Source of the DNA: Celeribacter baekdonensis B30
GTDB lineage: Bacteria > Pseudomonadota > Alphaproteobacteria > Rhodobacterales > Rhodobacteraceae
Direction of reading: 5' to 3'
NCBI RefSeq assembly: GCF_000299875.1
Contig: NZ_AMRK01000010.1
Span: forward strand, 1 to 64,000
DNA: 64,000 nt
Positions within the stretch are counted from its first letter, which is position 1, and each line of letters opens with the position of its first letter. The translations under genes were made by a program, and so were the position numbers. This document shows positions 16,085 to 24,832 of this stretch, one piece after another. The notes beneath the pieces are model-generated. The model was not told the origin of the DNA. It made no database searches and saw nothing but the letters and a program-made list of their open reading frames with translations.

Positions 16085-17791
16085 TTATTGCTTCCAGGAG
16101 GAAACAAGTTCGTCATAGCCGATGGTCATCGGGGTTTCGTCCTCGTTGTCCAGCTTGGGCTTCGGTGCGCCCGGCTGTTCCAACCAATAGCTATCGTCCT
16201 CTTTGTCGTTGAGAACCGGACCAAGATCGCCTTGGATTCCAGCGCGTTCCAGACGTGCCATCACGCTTTCCATGTCACCACAGAGCTGATCAAGCGCCTC
16301 TTTCGAGGTTTTCGCACCGGACATGGCGTCGCCGATGTTCTGCCACCACAGCTGTGCAAGTTTCGGATAGTCGGGCACGTTTGTACCCGTAGGCGACCAA
16401 CGGACACGGTCCGGCGAGCGATAAAATTCGACCAGGCCCCCAAGTTTGTCCGCGCGATCTGTGAAGTGGTCGGAATTGATGGTGGACTCGCGAATAAACG
16501 TGAGGCCGACATCGGATTTCTTCACATCGACAGTCATAGAGGTGACGAACTGTGCGTAAAGCCACGCAGCTTGGGCCCGATCCACCGGAGTGGATTTCAT
16601 CAAGGTCCAGCTGCCCACGTCCTGATAGCCAACTTTCATGCCCTCTTCCCAATACACGCCATGCGGGCTTGGGGCGAGGCGCCACTTTGGTGTGCCGTCT
16701 TCGTTCATCACCGCATCCGAGGCGACCAGAGGTGCAACAAAGGTGGTGTACATGAACATCTGTTGCGCGATATTGCCCTGCGCCGGAACAGGACCCGCCT
16801 CAGAGAAGGTCATGCCCGCCGCTGAGGGAGGGGCGTAGTCTTGCAGCCACTTGATCGCCTTGTCGATGGCATAGACAGCCGCAGGGGAGTTCGTTGCCCC
16901 ACCACGATCGACACAGGCCCCAACGGGTTGCGATTTCTCATTCACACGGATGCCCCATTCGTCGACCGGAAGCCCGTTCGGTTCACCCTTGTCGCCCATC
17001 CCGGCCATGGACATCCACGCGTCGGTGTAGCGCCAGCCGAGGCTCGGGTCTTTTTTGCCGTAATCCATGTTGCCATAGACTTCGACGCCATCAATGGTGC
17101 GCCCGGTAAAGAATTCGGCAATGTCTTCATAGGCTGACCAGTTCACAGGCACACCGAGATCATAACCATAGGCTTCTTTAAAGGCCGCTTTGATGTCAGG
17201 ATCATTGAACCAGTCATAGCGGAACCAATAGAGGTTCGCGAACTGTTGGGTCGGGAGCTGATACAGATCCCCATCGGGGGCGGTGGTGAACTGTGTGCCG
17301 ATAAAATCGGCGAGGTTCAGCGTCGGCGAGGTCACATCCTTGCCCTCATTCGCCATCCAGTCGGTCAGGTTGCGCACCTGTTGATAGCGCCAGTGGGTGC
17401 CGATCAGATCAGAGTCGTTGACATAAGCGTCATAGATGTTTTCGCCGGACTGCATTTGGGTTTGCAGTTTTTCGACCACATCACCTTCGCCGATCAGGTC
17501 ATGCGTGACGTTGATCCCCGTGATGGCTGTGAACGCAGGGGCAAGCACTTGGGATTCGTATTCATGGGTGGTGATGGTCTCGGAGACCACGTTGATCGAC
17601 ATGCCCTGAAACGGTTGAGCGGCATCAATGAACCACTGCATTTCTGCTTCTTGGTCGGCACGGGACAGGGTCGACAGGCCCGCGATCTCGTTGTCCAGAA
17701 AGTCAGTCGCAGCGGCCATATCGGCCCAAGCGGGTTGGGTGAGCGCAAGCGCCAATCCCAGAGCCGTTGATGATTTCAGTAAGACGTTCAT
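16085..17791 (-). CDS. glpV: Glycerol ABC transporter substrate-binding protein
   Basis: Periplasmic binding protein of about 568 residues. The ATG at 17791 is chosen because it starts a signal peptide (MNVLLKSSTALGLALALTQPAWA) and has GGGAGG upstream; the frame is open to 17872. The mature protein is a large extracellular solute-binding family 1 type, with ITGINVTHDLIGEGDVVEKL near the front and conserved segments such as PTQQFANLYWFRYDWF. Position after two permeases and two ATPases in the order S-T-P-Q-U-V matches the glpSTPQUV glycerol system known from Rhizobium leguminosarum. It captures glycerol for the GlpPQ channel. Confidence 0.93.
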   Translation of the reverse strand: MNVLLKSSTALGLALALTQPAWADMAAATDFLDNEIAGLSTLSRADQEAEMQWFIDAAQPFQGMSINVVSETITTHEYESQVLAPAFTAITGINVTHDLIGEGDVVEKLQTQMQSGENIYDAYVNDSDLIGTHWRYQQVRNLTDWMANEGKDVTSPTLNLADFIGTQFTTAPDGDLYQLPTQQFANLYWFRYDWFNDPDIKAAFKEAYGYDLGVPVNWSAYEDIAEFFTGRTIDGVEVYGNMDYGKKDPSLGWRYTDAWMSMAGMGDKGEPNGLPVDEWGIRVNEKSQPVGACVDRGGATNSPAAVYAIDKAIKWLQDYAPPSAAGMTFSEAGPVPAQGNIAQQMFMYTTFVAPLVASDAVMNEDGTPKWRLAPSPHGVYWEEGMKVGYQDVGSWTLMKSTPVDRAQAAWLYAQFVTSMTVDVKKSDVGLTFIRESTINSDHFTDRADKLGGLVEFYRSPDRVRWSPTGTNVPDYPKLAQLWWQNIGDAMSGAKTSKEALDQLCGDMESVMARLERAGIQGDLGPVLNDKEDDSYWLEQPGAPKPKLDNEDETPMTIGYDELVSSWKQ

Positions 17792-17828
17792 GTAGGTTTC
17801 CTCCCTTTGATTGAACGTAGGCGTAAAG

Positions 17829-17859
17829 CCGGCCTGAACCTCTTCCATTTTCAGGCCGG
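17829..17859. repeat. Inverted repeat in glpU-glpV gap
   Basis: CCGGCCTGAA (17829-17838) and TTCAGGCCGG (17850-17859) form a perfect 10-base stem with an 11-base loop between glpU and glpV. There is no T-run on the minus strand, so it is more likely an mRNA stabiliser or processing site raising binding-protein mRNA relative to the permease part, as in other ABC operons. Confidence 0.55.
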
Positions 17860-17872
17860 AGTTTGTCAGCAC

Positions 17873-18148
17873 CTACACCCAGCGAAACACCGCTGCGGCA
17901 TAGACCAGACAGGCAATCAAGGCGTAAGCTTGTGGGCCAACGCCCAAACCAAGCCACGCAAGATTGACAAACGCGGACCCCAAGAGCGTGATGAACAACC
18001 GATCCCCCCGCGTGGTTTCGATCTGTAGAATACCCTTGCGGGGCATCTCGGGGAATTTGATCGCCAGCACCGTAAACGTGGCCAAAAGCGCGGCGATGAT
18101 GAGAAAAAATGTGGCGGTGGGCCATGTCCAGGCCATCCAGTCAAGCAT
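17873..18148 (-). CDS. glpU: Small membrane protein of glycerol transport operon (DUF2160)
   Basis: A 91-residue integral membrane protein, mostly three hydrophobic segments (PTATFFLIIAALLATFTVLAI; RLFITLLGSAFVNLAWLGLG; AYALIACLVYAAAVFRW). A hydrophilic loop KFPEMPRKGILQIETTRGD separates the first two. AAAGGAG precedes the ATG. Small DUF2160 proteins of this form sit between permease and binding-protein genes in glpSTPQUV operons. The biochemical role is not established; an accessory part of the glycerol transporter is likely. Confidence 0.85.
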   Translation of the reverse strand: MLDWMAWTWPTATFFLIIAALLATFTVLAIKFPEMPRKGILQIETTRGDRLFITLLGSAFVNLAWLGLGVGPQAYALIACLVYAAAVFRWV

Positions 18149-18176
18149 AGCGAACTCCTTTCAAGCGACGCATCCT

Positions 18177-19061
18177 TTACACCCGCCCCAGGGCAAAGCC
18201 CTTGGCGATGTAGTTGCGCACGAAATAGATGACCAAAGCACCGGGGACGATGGTCAGAACACCCGCGGCGGCCAGTACGCCCCAGTCGACACCTGCGGCC
18301 CCGACGGTGCGGGTCATGGTGGCGGCGATGGGTTTGGCCTCCACAGAGGTCAAAGTGCGGCTCAGCAACAACTCGACCCAAGAGAACATGAAGCAAAAGA
18401 ACGCCGCGACGCCGATGCCGCTTGCGATGAGGGGCGTGAAGATTTTCACGAAAAACGCCGGGAAGGAATAGCCATCAATATAGGCGGTCTCATCGATCTC
18501 CTTGGGCACACCCCGCATGAATCCTTCTAAAATCCAGACCGCGAGCGGCACATTGAACAGGCAATGCGCCAGAGCCACCGCGATATGCGTGTCAAACAGG
18601 CCGATGCTGGAATAAAGTTGAAAGAACGGCAGGGCAAACACGGCAGGCGGTGCCATGCGGTTGGTCAAAAGCCAAAAGAACAGATGTTTATCGCCCATGA
18701 AGCTGTAGCGGCTGAACGCATAGGCAGCCGGTAGCGCGACGGCGAGGCTGATGGTTGTGTTCATCACCACATAGATCAGGGAGTTGACATAGCCCATGTA
18801 CCAACTCGGGTCGGTGAGGATGGTCGCATAGTTTGCGAAGGTCAAATTGCGCGGCCACAGGCTAAAGGCACCAAGGATTTCAGAGTTGGTCTTGAGGCTC
18901 ATATTGAGCAGCCAATAGATCGGCAGCATCAAGAACAGCAGGTACAGACCCATCACCACGGCCCCGCCAGAGGGGCGCATCCGCTTGGACGGGGTGCGCG
19001 GTTTTTCAATTTTCATCTTGCCCGTCCGGCTGACGATTTCTGGAATTGCGGTCTCGGTCAT
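18177..19061 (-). CDS. glpQ: Glycerol ABC transporter permease
   Basis: A 294-residue inner-membrane permease of the MalG type, with six predicted helices. The cytoplasmic EAA loop is LEGFMRGVPKEIDETAYIDG, which couples to the ATPases. A positively charged N-terminus (KMKIEKPRTPSKRMR) precedes the first helix. Its ATG immediately follows the stop of glpP (TAA then ATG), so translation is coupled. Together with GlpP it forms the glycerol channel. Confidence 0.95.
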   Translation of the reverse strand: MTETAIPEIVSRTGKMKIEKPRTPSKRMRPSGGAVVMGLYLLFLMLPIYWLLNMSLKTNSEILGAFSLWPRNLTFANYATILTDPSWYMGYVNSLIYVVMNTTISLAVALPAAYAFSRYSFMGDKHLFFWLLTNRMAPPAVFALPFFQLYSSIGLFDTHIAVALAHCLFNVPLAVWILEGFMRGVPKEIDETAYIDGYSFPAFFVKIFTPLIASGIGVAAFFCFMFSWVELLLSRTLTSVEAKPIAATMTRTVGAAGVDWGVLAAAGVLTIVPGALVIYFVRNYIAKGFALGRV

Positions 19062-19934
19062 TTACTTGCCATCCCTTTTGTCAATCGTGGTCATCACCGT
19101 GTAGAACACCCAGCTGATCGCCATAATCGTCAGGAAATACATCAGGCTAAAGGCGGCCGCGGGTCCAAGATCAAATTGCCCCAAGGCCATTTTCACAAGG
19201 TCGATGGAGAGGAAGGTGGTCGCATTGCCCGGACCGCCCCCGGTCAAAACGAAAGGCTCGGTGTAGATCATAAAGCTGTCCATAAAGCGCAGCAGGATCG
19301 CAATCATCAACACGCCCGCCATCTTGGGCAATTCAATGTAGCGAAACACGGCCCAGCGGCTGGCTTGGTCGATTTTCGCCGCTTGATAATAGGCATCAGG
19401 GATCGACCGCAGACCAGCATAGGCCAGAAGCGCTACGAGCGAGGTCCAGTGCCAGACGTCCATCACGATCACAGTGATCCACGCGTCCATCGTGTCTTGG
19501 GTGTAGTTGTAATCCACACCCAGCGCGTCCAGCGCGTGGCCCAAAAGCCCAATATCGACGCGGCCAAAAATTTGCCAAATGGTGCCCACCACGTTCCACG
19601 GGATCAACAAAGGCAGCGACATCAACACAAGACAGAACGAGGACCAAAAGCCCTTTTTCGGCATGTGCAGCGCGACATAAATCCCCAGCGGCACCTCAAT
19701 GGCCAAAATGATGCCGGAGAACATCAGCTGACGCCCAAGCGCGTTCCACATCCGATCCGAATGCAACATGTCATCAAACCAATCGAGGCCCGCCCAGAAG
19801 AACTGATTGTTGCCGAACGTGTCTTGGACAGAATAGTTCACCACGGTCATCAATGGGATGACGGCGGAAAAGGCGACCAAGATCAGCACGGGCAGGACAA
19901 GGAACCATGCTTTTTGATTGACGGTCTTGTTCAT
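19062..19934 (-). CDS. glpP: Glycerol ABC transporter permease
   Basis: A 290-residue inner-membrane permease of the MalF/UgpA type: N-terminal helix AWFLVLPVLILVAFSAVIPLM and five more helices. The EAA loop is AGLRSIPDAYYQAAKIDQAS. It overlaps the ATPase gene glpT by four bases (ATGA) and abuts glpQ. It is the partner of GlpQ in the heterodimeric membrane channel. Confidence 0.95.
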   Translation of the reverse strand: MNKTVNQKAWFLVLPVLILVAFSAVIPLMTVVNYSVQDTFGNNQFFWAGLDWFDDMLHSDRMWNALGRQLMFSGIILAIEVPLGIYVALHMPKKGFWSSFCLVLMSLPLLIPWNVVGTIWQIFGRVDIGLLGHALDALGVDYNYTQDTMDAWITVIVMDVWHWTSLVALLAYAGLRSIPDAYYQAAKIDQASRWAVFRYIELPKMAGVLMIAILLRFMDSFMIYTEPFVLTGGGPGNATTFLSIDLVKMALGQFDLGPAAAFSLMYFLTIMAISWVFYTVMTTIDKRDGK

Positions 19935-21013
19935 GCGGCGTCCCCTTTTGCACTGATGCGCCAGTCATTGGCGTAAACATTGATCCCTTCGGGCGCAAAA
20001 CTGATCCGGTCCGTCCCTGCGGGAATGTCGACCCCCTCACCGATGACCGCGTTTGTTTCGTGCCCCTCGACGGTCAGGCGGACAATCTTGTGACGCCCGA
20101 CATCTTCGACGCGGTTGATCTGCGCGGGAATACCCGTGCCGCCCGCGCTCAGCCGGATGAATTCAGGGCGCACGCCAAGCTGTGTTTTGCCGCTTGCCAC
20201 ATAGGTGCCCCCCAGCTCGACAGTGGTATCGCCAACGCGGGCCGTGGCGCCCTCAATTGTGGCCTCAAACAGGTTCATACCGGGCGATCCGATAAAATAG
20301 CCCACAAAAGTATGTGCAGGGCGTTCGAACAGGTCTTGTGGCGTGCCAATTTGAACGACGCGACCGTCGTACATAACGACGACCTTATCCGCAAAGGTCA
20401 GCGCCTCGGTTTGGTCGTGGGTCACATAGATCATTGTGTGCCCGAAATCCTGATGCAGTTGCTTGAGTTGCGTGCGCAATTCCCATTTCATATGCGGGTC
20501 AATCACGGTCAGGGGTTCATCAAACAAGAGCGCATTAACGTCCTCGCGCACCATGCCGCGGCCAAGCGAAATCTTTTGTTTTGCATCTGCCGTCAGGCCG
20601 CGCGCTTTGTGATCCAGCTCCGCTTCCATATCAATCATCTTACCGACGCGCTGCACGCGACGTTTGATCTCGGCTGCGTCCATACCCCGGTTTTTTAGCG
20701 GGAACGCAAGGTTTTGCCGCACTGTCATCGTGTCGTAAACAACAGGGAACTGAAACACCTGCGCGATATTGCGGTCTGCCGTGGGCGACATCGTCACATC
20801 GGTGCCATCGAACAACACCCGACCTTGTGAGGGGATCAACAGTCCGGAAATGATGTTCAAAAGCGTGGACTTGCCGCAGCCGGATGAGCCCAAAAGCGCA
20901 TAGGCCTCACCATCGGCCCAATCATGATTCAACTCTTTGAGCGCAAAGTCGTTTTCACTCTTTGGGTCCGGCAAATAGGAATGCGCAAGGTTCTCAAGTG
21001 TGATCTTAGCCAT
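19931..21013 (-). CDS. glpT: Glycerol ABC transporter ATP-binding protein
   Basis: A 360-residue ATPase from the ATG at 21013 (MAKITLENLAHSYLPDP), which overlaps the end of glpS by eight bases; the frame opens earlier at 21067. It has Walker A LLGSSGCGKST, a Q-loop QVFQFPVVYDTMTV, a divergent signature region TADAKQKISLGRG where LSGGQ would be expected, and Walker B ALLFDEPLTVIDP. A C-terminal TOBE-type regulatory domain follows. The divergent signature is typical of one of the two paired ATPases in this transporter family. It is not the glycerol-3-phosphate permease that bears the same symbol in enterobacteria. Confidence 0.92.
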   Translation of the reverse strand: MAKITLENLAHSYLPDPKSENDFALKELNHDWADGEAYALLGSSGCGKSTLLNIISGLLIPSQGRVLFDGTDVTMSPTADRNIAQVFQFPVVYDTMTVRQNLAFPLKNRGMDAAEIKRRVQRVGKMIDMEAELDHKARGLTADAKQKISLGRGMVREDVNALLFDEPLTVIDPHMKWELRTQLKQLHQDFGHTMIYVTHDQTEALTFADKVVVMYDGRVVQIGTPQDLFERPAHTFVGYFIGSPGMNLFEATIEGATARVGDTTVELGGTYVASGKTQLGVRPEFIRLSAGGTGIPAQINRVEDVGRHKIVRLTVEGHETNAVIGEGVDIPAGTDRISFAPEGINVYANDWRISAKGDAA

Positions 21014-22094
21014 GTGACACCGTCTCCGCATAAGGGGCAGAGGCGACAAGCGTGCCGTCCTCAGCAAACAGATAAATCCGCGATGTATCGAGATAGACGG
21101 GCAGTTTTTGACCCGGCTTCAGATCGCGCACACCATGGATCAAACCGACCCATTTCGCGTCAAAATGCGACAGATGCACAAAGGTTTCCGAGCCGGTCAG
21201 TTCCATCACGCCAAGCGTCGCATCAAAACCAAGCTTGCCTTCGCCCGGCTCCAACGAAAGGTGGTTGGGCCGGAATCCAAGCATATATTTGCCATCGGCG
21301 GCATGTCCGCCCACCGCAGGGATGCTTTCTTCATGACCAAAATGCATCAGATCGCCGCGTTTTTCCACATGCAGGAAATTCATCGGCGGATCGGAAAATA
21401 CGCGTGCGGTCGTGGCATCCTTCGGGTTACGATAGACCTGTGCCGTCGGGCCGAATTGTGTCACCCGGCCTTCCCAAAGCGTCGCGCAATTGCCGCCCAG
21501 CAACAGGGCTTCTTCCGGCTCTGTGGTGGCATAGACAAAAATCGACCCGGATTCCGCAAAGATGCGCGGGATTTCGGCGCGCAACTCTTCGCGCAATTTG
21601 TAATCCAAATTCGCAAGGGGTTCATCAAGCAACACCAGACCCGCATTTTTGACCAAGGCCCGTGCCAAAGCACAGCGCTGTTGCTGACCGCCCGAGAGTT
21701 CAAGCGGCTTGCGATCCAGCATCGGGGTCAGTTGCATCAACTCCGCCGTCTTGCGCACACGACTGTCGATCTCTGCTGTCTCAAGCCCCATCAGCTTCAT
21801 CGGCGAGGCAATGTTGTCGTAAACCGTCATCGCCGGGTAGTTGATGAATTGCTGATAGACCATCGCGATTTTGCGATCCTGGACACGTTGTCCGGTCACA
21901 TCCTCACCGTTCCAGCGAATGCGCCCCTTGGTCGGCACATCGAGCCCCGCCATCAGGCGCATCAAGGTCGTTTTACCCGACGAGGTTGGCCCCAACAGCA
22001 CGTTCATTGTGCCGTTTTCAAGCGTCAGATTGGTTGGGTAGATAAAGGTCTTGCCGCCAGCAACATAGCTGACGTCATCAAGTTCAAGTGTCAT
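21006..22094 (-). CDS. glpS: Glycerol ABC transporter ATP-binding protein
   Basis: A 362-residue ATPase from the ATG at 22094 (MTLELDDVSYVAGGKT). That ATG overlaps the glpD stop by four bases (ATGA); the longer frame to 22187 is not needed. It shows Walker A LLGPTSSGKTTLMRL, signature LSGGQQQRCALARALV, Walker B VLLDEPLANLDYKLREELR and a C-terminal TOBE domain. It carries the canonical signature that GlpT lacks, so the pair probably forms an asymmetric ATPase heterodimer driving glycerol uptake. Confidence 0.93.
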   Translation of the reverse strand: MTLELDDVSYVAGGKTFIYPTNLTLENGTMNVLLGPTSSGKTTLMRLMAGLDVPTKGRIRWNGEDVTGQRVQDRKIAMVYQQFINYPAMTVYDNIASPMKLMGLETAEIDSRVRKTAELMQLTPMLDRKPLELSGGQQQRCALARALVKNAGLVLLDEPLANLDYKLREELRAEIPRIFAESGSIFVYATTEPEEALLLGGNCATLWEGRVTQFGPTAQVYRNPKDATTARVFSDPPMNFLHVEKRGDLMHFGHEESIPAVGGHAADGKYMLGFRPNHLSLEPGEGKLGFDATLGVMELTGSETFVHLSHFDAKWVGLIHGVRDLKPGQKLPVYLDTSRIYLFAEDGTLVASAPYAETVSHG

Positions 22095-23674
22095 GCAATG
22101 TCCTTTGCGTGTGCGCGGCGCTCGGTCATGTAGGTTTCGAGGGCACTGGCCTCTACGCTGCGCAGGCCCAATTTGCTGCGCCGCCACAGAACATCCTCTG
22201 CGGTCCGGGCAAATTCGCGGTCCATAAGCCAGTTGACCTCTGCGGCGGTCAATGTTGCACCGAAATCCTGGCCAAGATCCTCAATCGTTTTGGCCGCGCC
22301 CAAAACATCGCGGGCCTCGGTGCCATAGGCGCGGATGAGACGGCGCGCCCAGCGATCATCGAGGAAGGGATAGATGTGACGCAGATCGGTGATAAGAGGT
22401 TCGACCCCATCGACGGGAAAATCCCCACCGGGCATGGCAACCCCTGCGGTCCATGGGCCTTGCGCCACGGTCAGGCGGGTGCCGATTTTTTCAAGCGCGC
22501 TTTCGGCGAGGCGGCGGTAGGTCGTGATCTTGCCGCCAAAAATATGAAGCGCCGGTGCGCCAGCACTGTCGTCGATCTTAAGGGTGTAATCACGCGTCGC
22601 CGCCGTCGCAGAACTCGCACCATCATCATAAAGCGGGCGCACACCGGAATAGGTCCAGACGATGTCCTCGTCGCGGATTGGCTCTTTCAAATAGGCGTTC
22701 ACAAACTCAATCATGTAGCGCTTTTCTTCGGGCGTGCAGACCGGATTTTGCGACAGGTCGCTATGCTCATTGTCGGTGGTGCCGATCAGGGTGAAATCCG
22801 TCTCATAGGGGATCGCGAACATGATCCGCCCGTCCGTGCCTTGGAAAAAATAACATTTGTCATGATCAAACAAACGCTTGGTGATAATATGGCTGCCGCG
22901 CACAAGGCGAATGTTGTCGGTGCTGTTGGAGCCGATTTGTTGACGCAAGATTTGACCGACCCATGGGCCGCCCGCGTTGACAACCATACGGGCACGCATC
23001 TCGTGAGTGTCTCCGGTTTCGACATCTTTGAGCGTCACGGTCCAGATGCCGCCCTCGGATCTGGCGGACACAACTTTGGTCCGGGGGAGGATTTTGGCAC
23101 CCCGCGCCACCGCGTCGCGCGCGTTCAAAACCACAAGGCGTGAATCCTCGACCCAGCAATCGCTATATTCATAGGCCTTGGCAAAGAGGGGTTTGAGTGG
23201 TGCGCCTTCTGGTCCATGCTTGAGATCAAGCGTTTTGGTGCCGGGGAGGATTTGCCGCCCCCCCAAAGTGTCGTACATCAACAACCCAAGCCGGATCAGC
23301 CAAGCCGGGCGACGCCCTTTCATCCATGGCATGAACAGGGACAGCAGTTTTGAGGTGGGCGTGTCACTCTCAAACCGCATATCCTTTTGGTACGGCAAAA
23401 CAAACCGCATCGGCCAACTGATATGTGGCATTGCCCGCAAAAGGGTTTCGCGTTCGATCAATGCCTCGCGGACCAAACGAAATTCGAAATACTCAAGATA
23501 CCGCAACCCACCATGAAACAGTTTGGTCGAGGCGGAAGAGGTCGCAGAGGCCAGATCCGACATTTCGGCCAGCGTCACACTTAATCCGCGACCTGCGGCG
23601 TCACGGGCAATTCCACAGCCATTGATGCCGCCGCCAATCACCAGCAAATCGCAGATCTGCGCATTCTCGCTCAC
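22091..23674 (-). CDS. glpD: Glycerol-3-phosphate dehydrogenase (FAD, membrane-linked)
   Basis: A 527-residue FAD-dependent dehydrogenase that oxidises glycerol 3-phosphate to dihydroxyacetone phosphate and feeds electrons to quinone. FAD-binding motif DLLVIGGGINGCGIARDAAG is near the N-terminus, followed by STKLFHGGLRYLEYFEF and a C-terminal DAO_C domain. The start is taken as a GTG at 23674 with a strong GGGAGG site just upstream; the frame extends to 23713. It is the first gene of the glp operon, reading away from the divergent repressor gene glpR. Confidence 0.96.
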   Translation of the reverse strand: MSENAQICDLLVIGGGINGCGIARDAAGRGLSVTLAEMSDLASATSSASTKLFHGGLRYLEYFEFRLVREALIERETLLRAMPHISWPMRFVLPYQKDMRFESDTPTSKLLSLFMPWMKGRRPAWLIRLGLLMYDTLGGRQILPGTKTLDLKHGPEGAPLKPLFAKAYEYSDCWVEDSRLVVLNARDAVARGAKILPRTKVVSARSEGGIWTVTLKDVETGDTHEMRARMVVNAGGPWVGQILRQQIGSNSTDNIRLVRGSHIITKRLFDHDKCYFFQGTDGRIMFAIPYETDFTLIGTTDNEHSDLSQNPVCTPEEKRYMIEFVNAYLKEPIRDEDIVWTYSGVRPLYDDGASSATAATRDYTLKIDDSAGAPALHIFGGKITTYRRLAESALEKIGTRLTVAQGPWTAGVAMPGGDFPVDGVEPLITDLRHIYPFLDDRWARRLIRAYGTEARDVLGAAKTIEDLGQDFGATLTAAEVNWLMDREFARTAEDVLWRRSKLGLRSVEASALETYMTERRAHAKDIA

Positions 23675-23964
23675 GTTGGATCCTCCCAAACCCTGATGAC
23701 AGCACTGTGACAAAGTCGCGCTAAAAAGAAAATGTTTATTTTCGATTTTTTTCGGTTTTTGTAAAAATTGCGAAAACGCCCTGAATTTACAGAGAAAAAG
23801 AATTGAGAATTGCGCATTTTATCGTAGAAATAAACGATAGATGCTAAAACCACGCAGAAACGAACATGGCCGAGCCTGAGCTCAATGGCCATTCAGCCCT
23901 TTGATTCCGCCGCACAGGACAATTGCAAAGCAGGATCGCCTCACACCAAACCGAAAGCCTCTTT
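23675..23964. promoter_or_regulatory. glpR-glpD divergent promoter with repeated TTTCG sites
   Basis: AT-rich control region between glpD and glpR. TTTCG occurs at 23740-23744 and 23750-23754, ten bases apart, and its complement CGAAA at 23771-23775. TATCG (23820-23824) and CGATA (23835-23839) form another dyad. DeoR-family repressors of sugar and glycerol genes typically bind such TTTCG-type repeats, so these are candidate GlpR operators. Promoter -10/-35 boxes cannot be fixed by eye. Confidence 0.55.
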
Positions 23965-24744
23965 ATGTCGCAAAACATCCGCTTCCCTGAGATCCTTGAT
24001 ATTGCCCGACGGGACGGGAAAGTGACGGTCGAACATCTTGCGGAGCATCTTGGCGTCACATTACAAACGATCCGCCGCGATCTGAGCGAGTTGGCCAATG
24101 CCGGGAGGTTGGAGCGTGTTCACGGCGGCGCGGTGTTGCCGTCCGGCACGGTCAACATCGCTTATCAAGAGCGGCGGCGGCTGAATGCGGGAGGAAAGAT
24201 CGCCATGGCACAGGCCTGTGCCGCGATGATCCCCGAAAACTGTGCGATTTTCCTCAACATAGGAACAAGTACGGAGGCGGTCGCGGCTGAGTTGCTGCAT
24301 CATCGCAATCTCATGGTTGTCACCAATAACATGAACGTGGCCAATATTTTGACTCGAAACCCAGATTGTGAGGTGCTTGTGACCGGAGGATCACTGCGCC
24401 AATCCGACGGCGGGCTGATCGGGGACATCACAACCGCCGCGATCCGGCAATTCAAGTTCGACATCGGTGTCATCGGGTGTTCCGCCATTGATCAAGACGG
24501 CGACATTTTGGACTTTGATCTGCGCGAAGTCGGCGTCAGTCAAACGATCCTGCATCAGTCTCGCCGCACCATGTTGGTTGCGGATCACACCAAGCTCAAA
24601 CGTACCGCCCCTGCCCGGATCGCCTCCCTCTCGGAGATCGACGACTTCTTTACCGACGCGCCGGTGCCTCGCCCTTTGGAAGACCTGTGTGCAATGTGGG
24701 CGACCCAAATACATGTGAGCCGGCTTGAACGAGAGACGGAATAG
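23965..24744 (+). CDS. glpR: DeoR-family glycerol-3-phosphate regulon repressor
   Basis: A 259-residue regulator. The N-terminal DeoR helix-turn-helix reads VTVEHLAEHLGVTLQTIRRD, followed by LERVHGGAV. The C-terminal sugar-phosphate sensor domain has NIGTSTEAVA, VTNNMNVA and VTGGSLR motifs. The ATG at 23965 (SQNIRFPEI) matches the usual GlpR N-terminus; the frame is open upstream to a TTG at 23923. Divergent placement from glpD supports control of the glp operon, with glycerol 3-phosphate as the expected inducer. It converges on the FAD oxidase gene, with no clear terminator in the 88 bases between. Confidence 0.93.
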   Translation: MSQNIRFPEILDIARRDGKVTVEHLAEHLGVTLQTIRRDLSELANAGRLERVHGGAVLPSGTVNIAYQERRRLNAGGKIAMAQACAAMIPENCAIFLNIGTSTEAVAAELLHHRNLMVVTNNMNVANILTRNPDCEVLVTGGSLRQSDGGLIGDITTAAIRQFKFDIGVIGCSAIDQDGDILDFDLREVGVSQTILHQSRRTMLVADHTKLKRTAPARIASLSEIDDFFTDAPVPRPLEDLCAMWATQIHVSRLERETE

Positions 24745-24832
24745 CCCCCTGCCCCACCGTCCACATATTTGGCCGTACATCGTTTCGAAAATGCACCCAG
24801 TCCAAAATCGCCGCCCCGGTGGGATTTGAATC

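Noticed and set aside
15147-16118. Plus-strand 323-residue ORF opposite glpK
   Set aside because: Antisense shadow of a strongly conserved glycerol kinase.
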